From positions 1-33,283 of IMG/VR virus record IMGVR_UViG_3300044641_004686: 33,283 bases of DNA; one strand, 5' to 3'. The position numbers and the translations under genes were made by a program. The stretch comes from a virus. This document shows, one piece after another, positions 28,170 through 33,283 of the stretch. Under the pieces are notes generated by a model. It saw nothing but the letters and a program-made list of their open reading frames with translations, searched no databases and was not told the DNA's origin. How positions within the stretch are numbered: the stretch's first letter is position 1; the number at the start of each line of letters is the position of its first letter.

Positions 28170-28852
28170 TATGCTGCGATCTTAAGAGAAGTTAGATATT
28201 TGGTGAGCAGTGCTTTAAAAGGTTTCTCAAGAGTCCGATAACTATCGCTACTTTTAATTAACCGTTTCATATCACCAGTTGCAGTATATGCAACAAATTC
28301 GTCAACCAACACTGCTTTGTGATAACCCATCCGGCTTAGCGTACTTTTACCTTCTACTAACAATTCAGCAGGCACGTCTTTCAATAAGCTTGAAGCTTCT
28401 TTCTTAAAAGTTGGTTCTGTGTACCACAGTGCGTGGCTTAATTCGTGTCGAAGATTTTTATCAGTAATATCTTTTACTCCGACTAAATATGTGTCTTCTT
28501 CAGACACACAATATTGATTAAAGATTTGATGTAAAATCTCATCCATAAAGATGTCATATGGAGTATACTCTCCAGTAAAAACATCCAGACTCTTTACGAC
28601 TGTTTTAATTGGGATATTATATGCAGCCCAATCCATTGGGTAATCGAATGTGCCAGTTGCCATGTTTCTCTCAACCGAATACCACCTCAAATAATCCCAA
28701 ATATCAAAGTCCGTATTTTTGAAACGCGGTGAAGCTGATTCATAGAACTCTTGCGCTCGGAGAAAGACCATGGCCCGATCCCAATTGCTTGGAATTTCAA
28801 GAGCGAAAATCTTTTCGCTAACTTGTGTGAGCTTGTAGTTAAACGGTTTCAT
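28169..28852 (-). CDS. Unknown protein with metallopeptidase-like HExxH variant
   Basis: With ATG at 28852 (the TTG at 28858 is less likely) the product is about 227 aa. It contains LRHELSHALWYTEPTF (HELSH, an HExxH motif), then VDEFVAYTATGD, where the Glu may be a third ligand. No known peptidase family is matched otherwise. A role as a metal-dependent hydrolase or peptidase is inferred from the motif alone. A TATAAT box lies 9 nt upstream of the ATG, and the stop overlaps the start of the zinc-ribbon gene. Confidence 0.7.
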   Translation of the reverse strand: MKPFNYKLTQVSEKIFALEIPSNWDRAMVFLRAQEFYESASPRFKNTDFDIWDYLRWYSVERNMATGTFDYPMDWAAYNIPIKTVVKSLDVFTGEYTPYDIFMDEILHQIFNQYCVSEEDTYLVGVKDITDKNLRHELSHALWYTEPTFKKEASSLLKDVPAELLVEGKSTLSRMGYHKAVLVDEFVAYTATGDMKRLIKSSDSYRTLEKPFKALLTKYLTSLKIAA

Positions 28853-28861
28853 GGTCAAATT

Positions 28862-28867
28862 ATTATA
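28862..28867 (-). promoter_or_regulatory. TATAAT -10 box, early-type promoter
   Basis: The TTTAGTATAATA element lies 9 nt upstream of the ATG at 28852. The gap 28868-29090 holds no convincing gene (a TTG-started low-complexity frame was rejected) and no clear terminator. It is the longest stretch with no assigned feature in the window. Confidence 0.5.
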
Positions 28868-29090
28868 CTAAATAATGCCAGTCGGGGGCCAATCGTTTCA
28901 AGACTAATTATCTGGAATTTACGAGTTTTGCTTGTTGACGAGTGCAAGTTTGAATGAGATTGAGTGTTGAATGTTAATATCGCAATCTTGTTCAAAATTA
29001 TCAATAGCGGTTGCTTAGTAAAGATAAAAGAAAGTATCTCAAATGAGAACTCGTCTATCCACAATTGACTACCCCTTTGCTGGCAAGGTC

Positions 29091-29543
29091 TTATTCAGTC
29101 CAATCGATTTCAGTCGTTGCGTTCCAACGGTCCAAATCGTCTTGGATCATTTCGATTTCAGCCTCTAGTTTTTCAACTAGTTGATCTCTTTCGATGATTG
29201 ACACAATTGCGGTCATTACGATAGTTTCGCTTGGCGTACCATACCCACCACGTGAGTGAACCGTGCCGCTTTGACAATCGAGACGTTTAACTTGAGAAAT
29301 AACTGATTTTAGTTCAGCTAATCTAAAGATCTTGTCGTAGACTGGTGCATTTGCACGATGAACTGCCGTTTTAAGCGCAATCAACTGATTTGTCTTGCGA
29401 ATGTAGTTATCCATCGCCTGTTGTGGTTCATACACGCGTTCCATGCCTTCCACAACTGAATTGTACTTCTGTAATTTTTCAAACTCGCTTGAAATTTCTT
29501 TGACGAGCTTATTCTTGCGCTTTAGTGCTTGTTTGATATTCAT
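29091..29543 (-). CDS. DIP1984/DUF6847-like protein of unknown function
   Basis: The 150 aa protein opens MNIKQALKRKNKLVKEISSE and has LIALKTAVHRANAPVYDKIF, then LVEKLEAEIEMIQDDLDRWN. This layout, a helical N-terminus and a central RxNxxV-type helix, resembles the DIP1984/DUF6847 family. The family match is by pattern and has no known function. The long helices may form a coiled coil. It lies after the small membrane protein gene by 8 nt. Confidence 0.65.
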   Translation of the reverse strand: MNIKQALKRKNKLVKEISSEFEKLQKYNSVVEGMERVYEPQQAMDNYIRKTNQLIALKTAVHRANAPVYDKIFRLAELKSVISQVKRLDCQSGTVHSRGGYGTPSETIVMTAIVSIIERDQLVEKLEAEIEMIQDDLDRWNATTEIDWTE

Positions 29544-29551
29544 AGTCTTTG

Positions 29552-29713
29552 TTAATTTAATTGATGTACTAAGTTCATTATTGATACTGTCATTGCAATC
29601 ACAGAGACGATGATTGCTCCAACATAAACATATCTTCTTTTATTGAATGGGATTGACTCTCTAGATGCAATAAAGATTAGAAGCCAAGTTAATATAATAA
29701 GTAATACTACCAT
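29552..29713 (-). CDS. 53-residue two-helix membrane protein
   Basis: Translation gives 53 aa: MVVLLIILTWLLIFIASRE, a basic loop FNKRRYVY, then VGAIIVSVIAMTVSIM. Two hydrophobic helices with a positive loop suggest a small integral membrane protein. The gene lies directly between tRNA-Arg and the next gene, 8 nt from the latter. A holin-type or superinfection role is possible; function is unknown. Confidence 0.65.
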   Translation of the reverse strand: MVVLLIILTWLLIFIASRESIPFNKRRYVYVGAIIVSVIAMTVSIMNLVHQLN

Positions 29714-29730
29714 AATTGATTTTTTATTTT

Positions 29731-29807
29731 TGGTGATTCCGATTGGATTCGAACCAATGACCCACAGCTTAGAAGGCTGTTGCTCTATCCAGCTGAGCTA
29801 CGGAACC
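29731..29807 (-). tRNA. tRNA-Arg (anticodon UCU), CCA encoded
   Basis: The - strand folds as a class I tRNA. It has acceptor GGTTCCG/CGGAATC, D-arm GCTCAGCTGGATAGAGC, anticodon arm ACAGC-CTTCTAA-GCTGT giving UCU, T-arm ATTGG-TTCGAAT-CCAAT, discriminator A and an encoded CCA (29731-29733). Confidence 0.95.
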
Positions 29808-29829
29808 GTGCTAATAATATACTATTAAA

Positions 29830-29994
29830 TTACCAAAGGATTCCTCGAAACGTCGCTTCTAGTATATTAATTAGAGCTAGGCCCATTAGGATAACTGAAA
29901 TTATCCCGATTGATATGTTTGCAATCATATGGTTTGAATCAACTTGGTCTTTGCGACGACCTTGCCATTCTCTCGGATCAAACTTCTTTTTCAT
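29830..29994 (-). CDS. 54-residue single-helix membrane protein
   Basis: Translation gives 54 aa: MKKKFDPREWQGRRKDQVDS, then a hydrophobic segment IANISIGIISVILMGLALI and a short tail. The basic N-terminus with one helix suggests a type II membrane peptide. The ATG is 10 nt after the stop of the transglycosylase gene, so it may be part of the same lysis-related unit. Function is inferred only from position. Confidence 0.65.
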   Translation of the reverse strand: MKKKFDPREWQGRRKDQVDSNHMIANISIGIISVILMGLALINILEATFRGILW

Positions 29995-30004
29995 GTGGAT
30001 TAGG

Positions 30005-30520
30005 TTATTTTAGAGGATTACTTCTTCCGCTTGAAATACGAACCGCGTAATCATTAATGATCGGTCGACCGCTGTTATAGACACCCAATGCCACTTTCCA
30101 ACTGCCATACTTTTTTCTAAGTCTAGCAAGTAATTTCATGGAAATGTGGACATTGAGATCTAAATCGTTTAGTAACATTTTAGCCGTAACTCTCTCATCC
30201 CAATTGTCATTTGCGGTCGGGACTTGAATCTGCATTGCACCATATGCACTAGCGTATGATACTTGCTTTGGATCATAAGACCAATGAAATGGCCCAGTAT
30301 ATCCAGTCTCTTCGCGTGCAACACCAATTGCAATCTCAAAAGGAACGTCATACTGATCAGAGTATTTTTCCAATAGAGAATAGAGTTGAACACATGGCGG
30401 TGCATACTCGATGTTATCTGACGAGAAGTCAAGAGTTCGATCAGTGTCCTGTTTTAGAGTTGCAGCTCCAATAACAATAAAGACTGATGCGACAGCGACC
30501 AATGTTTTAAACGAAACCAT
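30005..30520 (-). CDS. Lytic transglycosylase / lysozyme-like cell wall hydrolase
   Basis: The 171 aa protein has a hydrophobic N-terminal helix (5-20) acting as signal or anchor, then an SLT-type lysozyme fold: GVAREETGY with catalytic Glu70 or Glu71, AYGAMQIQVPTA and the C-terminal ALGVYNSG. These motifs match bacterial and phage transglycosylases that cleave peptidoglycan glycan strands. A late promoter variant lies 6 nt upstream. The hydrophobic N-terminus could be a cleaved signal peptide or a SAR anchor. A lysis endolysin is likely; a virion-associated enzyme is the alternative. Confidence 0.85.
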   Translation of the reverse strand: MVSFKTLVAVASVFIVIGAATLKQDTDRTLDFSSDNIEYAPPCVQLYSLLEKYSDQYDVPFEIAIGVAREETGYTGPFHWSYDPKQVSYASAYGAMQIQVPTANDNWDERVTAKMLLNDLDLNVHISMKLLARLRKKYGSWKVALGVYNSGRPIINDYAVRISSGRSNPLK

Positions 30521-30525
30521 TTTTA

Positions 30526-30861
30526 CTATTTATTGATTAGTACACCATTTTGACGTAAGTACATCTTGTTGGCGTACATTCCAAAAATTGCAGTACCGAC
30601 TGAATCATCGTACATCGAATACTTGCCACTCTTTCGGTCAATGATCAATAACTCTCCACGTTCGTTGATCGCAACTGACGTTGCTTGAATTGTTCGAACG
30701 TCATCGATGTTAATAGAGTTCTTAGACTTGGAAAAGTGATGATAATAATAACCAATTACTCCGCCAGCAAATAGTGCAATTATGAGCACCAATAAGTTTC
30801 CTAGCTTTTTTGCAAAGACCTCAACTCGGTTAAGGATTCCTTTAAATTTTGCTTTATCCAT
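30526..30861 (-). CDS. Conserved phage membrane protein of unknown function
   Basis: The 111 aa protein has one transmembrane helix (LGNLLVLIIALFAGGVIGYYYHH, about 20-42) and a soluble part containing SVAINERGELLIIDRKSGKYSMY, then GTAIFGMYANKMYL. I recall this ERxELxIIDRxTGxY theme in other phages; no role is known. It precedes the transglycosylase gene by 5 nt. Confidence 0.75.
   Translation of the reverse strand: MDKAKFKGILNRVEVFAKKLGNLLVLIIALFAGGVIGYYYHHFSKSKNSINIDDVRTIQATSVAINERGELLIIDRKSGKYSMYDDSVGTAIFGMYANKMYLRQNGVLINK
30527..30534 (-). promoter_or_regulatory. Late promoter variant AATAAATA
   Basis: The octamer ends 6 nt before the ATG of the transglycosylase gene and overlaps the 3' end of the membrane protein gene. 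Confidence 0.6.
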
Positions 30862-30897
30862 CTTTGTTTTTATTTGTGTGGTTAAAGCTATTGTACT

Positions 30898-32016
30898 CTA
30901 TTCTTCGCCCAATAGGTCACTTTTGGTCCAAACCGGCTTGGCATAAGCGGGTTTAACTATCTTCCAAATGGTTGACTTATAATCCTTTTCATCCAGCATA
31001 TTAAATAGAATGCTTGGATGTTTATATTGTTTAGCTAATTCGGCAAACTCTTTCCTCTCTTTCGCCCCAGCCGATCTCAGGATGACATTGAATATCCAAT
31101 GATATTCATCTTCAATTGATTTAAATGCTTTCTCTAGTTCATCCCGAGTAGCCCTAATCCAATTATTGAATTCATCGGGTGTATTTGCTAGAATTTCGTC
31201 AAACGAGCCGTCAGTTGAGAGTGTTTCCCAAATCGTTGTTGTTGATACGCCAGTTACAATTCGATGTAGCCTGACGTATTCTTCAAATTTGATCTTCATT
31301 CTAAAATTGCCGGGCTGATATCTCAACACAAAGCCTTCGCTGTTTTCAGAATTTAGGTCCTTTAGTTTTCGATATAAGTCTTCTGAAAAATTAAAATGTT
31401 GTTCAGTCTTGACAATATCTTTTTGCTTGATGCCATTCGCTTTAAATATCGCATTAGCCGTAGTCCAATGCAATTCAGTATCATCACATGGATCCCATCT
31501 ATAGCCTTCATTTAGGACAGCTGACAAAAACACAACGCGTTCAGCTTTGCCATAATCGACAACGATTCGATTTTCTGGATAAATGATCTCGACTAGATAC
31601 GCATACTCCTTCATCCATGAATCTAGGAAATATTTCGATTTTACAATCTCAAGACCCTTTATTGCTTGGTCCGAAGTAAATGAACCACGAGTCGCCATCA
31701 CCCAACCATTGTAATAGAATAGGATGCCAAGCGAGCCGTCCATTTTCTCTTGAACATAGACATAATCTCCTTTTGTTGGAATCTGTTCTTTGCCAATTAG
31801 CTCCTCATAATTGAAAAACTTATTGAATGGTTGAATTAAGATCCTTTCAGTAATATCTTCAGTGATTAGACCTCTACATCTTAACGTGACCTCATCCCAC
31901 TTGCCTGCATACTGAGTCGCTGGAGAATAATTCCAAATAGTCAGTGGTAGAGTTGGATGAGACTGTTTAATTAACCAGCCCTCTTCGTGGTATTTATGTA
32001 GAGTTTCTAATTTCAT
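30898..32016 (-). CDS. rnlA: RNA ligase, T4 Rnl1 type
   Basis: The 372 aa protein equals T4 RNA ligase 1 (374 aa) in length and motifs. Motif I is EKMDGSLG with catalytic Lys91. LRCRGL at 45-50 parallels the ECRGI of Rnl1. ATRGSFTS, EIIYPENRIV, EGFVLRY and MKIKFEEY represent later nucleotidyltransferase motifs. It seals 5'-phosphate and 3'-hydroxyl RNA ends, in T4 repairing tRNA cut by host anticodon nucleases. It overlaps the upstream gene by 4 nt, and a P-loop kinase lies two genes upstream, so an RNA repair group is likely. Confidence 0.93.
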   Translation of the reverse strand: MKLETLHKYHEEGWLIKQSHPTLPLTIWNYSPATQYAGKWDEVTLRCRGLITEDITERILIQPFNKFFNYEELIGKEQIPTKGDYVYVQEKMDGSLGILFYYNGWVMATRGSFTSDQAIKGLEIVKSKYFLDSWMKEYAYLVEIIYPENRIVVDYGKAERVVFLSAVLNEGYRWDPCDDTELHWTTANAIFKANGIKQKDIVKTEQHFNFSEDLYRKLKDLNSENSEGFVLRYQPGNFRMKIKFEEYVRLHRIVTGVSTTTIWETLSTDGSFDEILANTPDEFNNWIRATRDELEKAFKSIEDEYHWIFNVILRSAGAKERKEFAELAKQYKHPSILFNMLDEKDYKSTIWKIVKPAYAKPVWTKSDLLGEE

Positions 32017-32636
32017 GCTAAACTATTCGGTAGATAGAGCAGTGTTGGATTTTTCTTTTGTACATCAATATCCGGATACCGCTCTCTAAATTTTGCTAAG
32101 TTAAATGGGGCAGTTATAATATGAATGCCTCCCCTAGTTTTGATAAATGTCATATGTAGATCTTGGCCGGCCTCTGTATGTAAATCGTCAATGAATGATC
32201 TTAACTTAATGTATTTCTCTGAATGCGCAAATGCATCAACTGAGACATTGTCAACATCAACTATCCAACGTTTCTCATAAGTCTTTAACTGGCCGACTAC
32301 TGAATCGAATAGATTTTTCTGATTATGCTGACCATTTCTAATTCTCTCAGCCAATGCAACCATCATGTTTAGAGATACGTCCTGCTGGTTCTGCTTTTGA
32401 ATATGAATGTAGGCTCTAGCCTTAAACATTTCACAAAGCTGTTTAATCTCAGCGTACCGAGTTTCAAGATACTCAATACTCTCAACGCAATACGTTTTGA
32501 TTGTACGAACAGATTGATGATTATCTCGCTCGCCTTCAAGTTGGTCTTTCTTACGTTTAAAAACATAGAGCATATAGAAGTCTCCAGGTTTTTCAAAGTT
32601 AAGAAGAGGCTTAACTGACTGAAAATTGTCTATCAT
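32013..32636 (-). CDS. Unknown protein with primase-like features, next to RNA ligase
   Basis: The 207 aa protein has a helical first half and a C-terminal region with RWIVDVDN (Asp127, Asp129) and TRGGIHIITAPFN (GGIH 169-172). A DxD pair followed by a Gly-Gly-x-His strand resembles motifs I and II of archaeo-eukaryotic primase (AEP) folds. The match is partial, so the call is tentative. It lies between the P-loop kinase and RNA ligase with 4-nt overlaps on both sides, which suggests a shared RNA or DNA end metabolism role. Confidence 0.6.
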   Translation of the reverse strand: MIDNFQSVKPLLNFEKPGDFYMLYVFKRKKDQLEGERDNHQSVRTIKTYCVESIEYLETRYAEIKQLCEMFKARAYIHIQKQNQQDVSLNMMVALAERIRNGQHNQKNLFDSVVGQLKTYEKRWIVDVDNVSVDAFAHSEKYIKLRSFIDDLHTEAGQDLHMTFIKTRGGIHIITAPFNLAKFRERYPDIDVQKKNPTLLYLPNSLA

Positions 32637-33013
32637 AACTTTATTTCAAAACGATCCTGCATTTCTTTGAGTTTGTCAGGTGGCACGCCATGCACGTTTT
32701 TACCACCATGACGATTTTCCACGACTACTGAAAAAACTGCATAACCGTATTTCTCAGCTAATTCGTAATAGGCTGACATTTCCCATTCTCTAGTAAAAGT
32801 ATTCGAAACAGTTACGTGACTGCCCATCTTCATCCACTCTTCAGCCTTTTCTTGACACCAAGCATGAGCATTCTTTAATTGAGCTGGGTCAAACTTATAT
32901 TCGCCTCCTCTCATAAAGAAATCGTCGGCCTCGACATATCGATGGCCTAAGGCTTTGGCAAAAGTAGTCTTACCGCTGCCTGGTAATCCTCGTACTAAAG
33001 TTAATATCTTCAT
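32633..33013 (-). CDS. P-loop kinase, polynucleotide kinase / N4BP2L-like
   Basis: The 126 aa protein has Walker A GLPGSGKTT (9-17), EADDFF at about 28-33, VSNTFTREWEM as a lid-like segment, and HGVPPDKLK. This is the short N4BP2/PNK-type P-loop kinase, which phosphorylates nucleic acid 5' ends or nucleotides. Proximity to an RNA ligase points to RNA repair, but substrate is unproven. It overlaps both neighbours by 4 nt. Confidence 0.8.
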   Translation of the reverse strand: MKILTLVRGLPGSGKTTFAKALGHRYVEADDFFMRGGEYKFDPAQLKNAHAWCQEKAEEWMKMGSHVTVSNTFTREWEMSAYYELAEKYGYAVFSVVVENRHGGKNVHGVPPDKLKEMQDRFEIKL

Positions 33014-33195
33014 ATCTTTTTTATTTCGTATGTATGGTCAGAATCTGAATTCTTTTGGAAGACCTTTTTCAAAGCTTCAGCTTCCTCATGAGTTTCAAAC
33101 TCCATGATTTCATTTTGGTCGTCGATGATGATCACCGGCAAAGCTTTACCCGTTATCGGGTTCTTGATGTGTTTTACAATAACGTATTTTCCCAT
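33010..33195 (-). CDS. Small unknown protein
   Basis: The 61 aa protein is strand-rich (YVIVKHIKNPITGKALPVII) followed by an acidic helix (FETHEEAEALKKVFQKN). The pattern is common among small phage orphans; no function is known. It starts 20 nt after the partial tRNA and overlaps the kinase gene by 4 nt. Confidence 0.7.
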   Translation of the reverse strand: MGKYVIVKHIKNPITGKALPVIIIDDQNEIMEFETHEEAEALKKVFQKNSDSDHTYEIKKI

Positions 33196-33215
33196 GGTTG
33201 CTAATTAATTTGGTG

Positions 33216-33283
33216 TGGACCTTGTAGGGCTTGAACCTACGACCTGCCGATTATGAGTCGGATGCTCTAACCAACTGAGCTAA
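33216..33283 (-). tRNA. tRNA with CAU anticodon (elongator Met or Ile2), cut by window edge
   Basis: The - strand shows D-arm GCTCAGTTGGTTAGAGC, anticodon loop CTCATAA giving CAU, T-arm GTAGG-TTCAAGC-CCTAC and acceptor 3' strand AAGGTCC with discriminator A. About six 5' bases lie beyond the window. The CAU anticodon cannot tell Met from lysidine-modified Ile2; the CCGA-CTCATAA-TCGG arm recalls Ile2-type tRNAs. CCA is not encoded. Confidence 0.85.

Noticed and set aside
28855-29064. 69-residue - strand frame with TTG start in the 28868-29090 gap
   Set aside because: It starts with TTG, has low-complexity hydrophobic and Ser-rich sequence, overlaps the early-type promoter and the start of the next gene, and has no family resemblance.
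1-33283. CRISPR arrays, insertion sequences or attachment sites
   Set aside because: No regularly spaced repeats, transposase genes or integrase genes were seen; repeats are limited to promoter boxes and short hairpins.
1-33283. Bacteroidetes-type promoters (TTTG with TAnnTTTG) as a host clue
   Set aside because: The lack of Shine-Dalgarno sequences suggested this, but the -10 boxes read TATAAT or TATAAATA, so the host cannot be assigned on this basis.

Overview
The window looks like part of the genome of a large, AT-rich, T4-like myovirus. The evidence is a T4 gp20-type portal protein, a gp4/gp50-type head-completion nuclease, a gp25 baseplate wedge protein, a T4 Rnl1-type RNA ligase, three tRNA genes, tightly packed short genes, and repeated copies of the T4 late promoter octamer TATAAATA (or a one-base variant) just upstream of structural and virion-associated genes. 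The host cannot be named from this sequence. Shine-Dalgarno sequences are mostly absent, and several genes start only 5-7 nt after a promoter -10 box, which suggests leaderless or near-leaderless mRNAs.

Layout. Positions 1-3349 (+ strand): the end of a TOPRIM primase-like gene, then head completion nuclease, an unknown protein and the portal. At about 3.36-3.44 kb there is a convergent terminator region; everything after it is on the - strand. 3444-5551: baseplate and structural genes (gp25, a probable structural protein, two tagged proteins). 5663-8538: a DUF2589 protein with a possible divergent relative, a zinc ribbon, a small membrane protein, and a HAD-nucleotidyltransferase fusion. 8605-11409: an acidic protein with an internal tag and a ClpC-like double AAA+ unfoldase. 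11426-16824: small, mostly unknown early-type genes, including a HAD nucleotidase-like protein, a SLOG protein and a tagged 2H phosphoesterase. 16824-18935: a coiled-coil membrane protein, two tagged late proteins and a zinc-ribbon beta protein. 19063-22411: an operon of MoxR-type AAA+ ATPase, HExxH metallopeptidase-like protein and VWA protein. 22535-24322: a DNA-binding protein and a late operon of three small tagged proteins. 24329-26757: a DinG/XPD-like helicase and a phage-encoded methylglyoxal synthase. 26808-33283: a tagged late protein, three tRNAs, small membrane and zinc-ribbon genes, a lytic transglycosylase, RNA ligase, a possible primase-like protein and a P-loop kinase.

The most notable signal is a short peptide, roughly (I/V)(L/K)x(F/Y)xxF(I/L/V)xE, found at or near the N-terminus of about ten otherwise unrelated proteins, internally in one more and at the C-terminus of another. 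It closely resembles the T4 capsid-targeting sequence of the internal proteins (MKTYQEFIAEA), and most copies end in a match or near-match to the T4 prohead protease motif (I/L)xE. Most tagged genes or operons are preceded by a late promoter. I infer that this phage packages a large set of proteins into its head, including enzymes such as a 2H phosphoesterase and the MoxR/metallopeptidase pair, for processing or delivery with the DNA. Three small genes not obvious from longer ORFs were found by translating the gaps (28020-28169, 29552-29713, 29830-29994).
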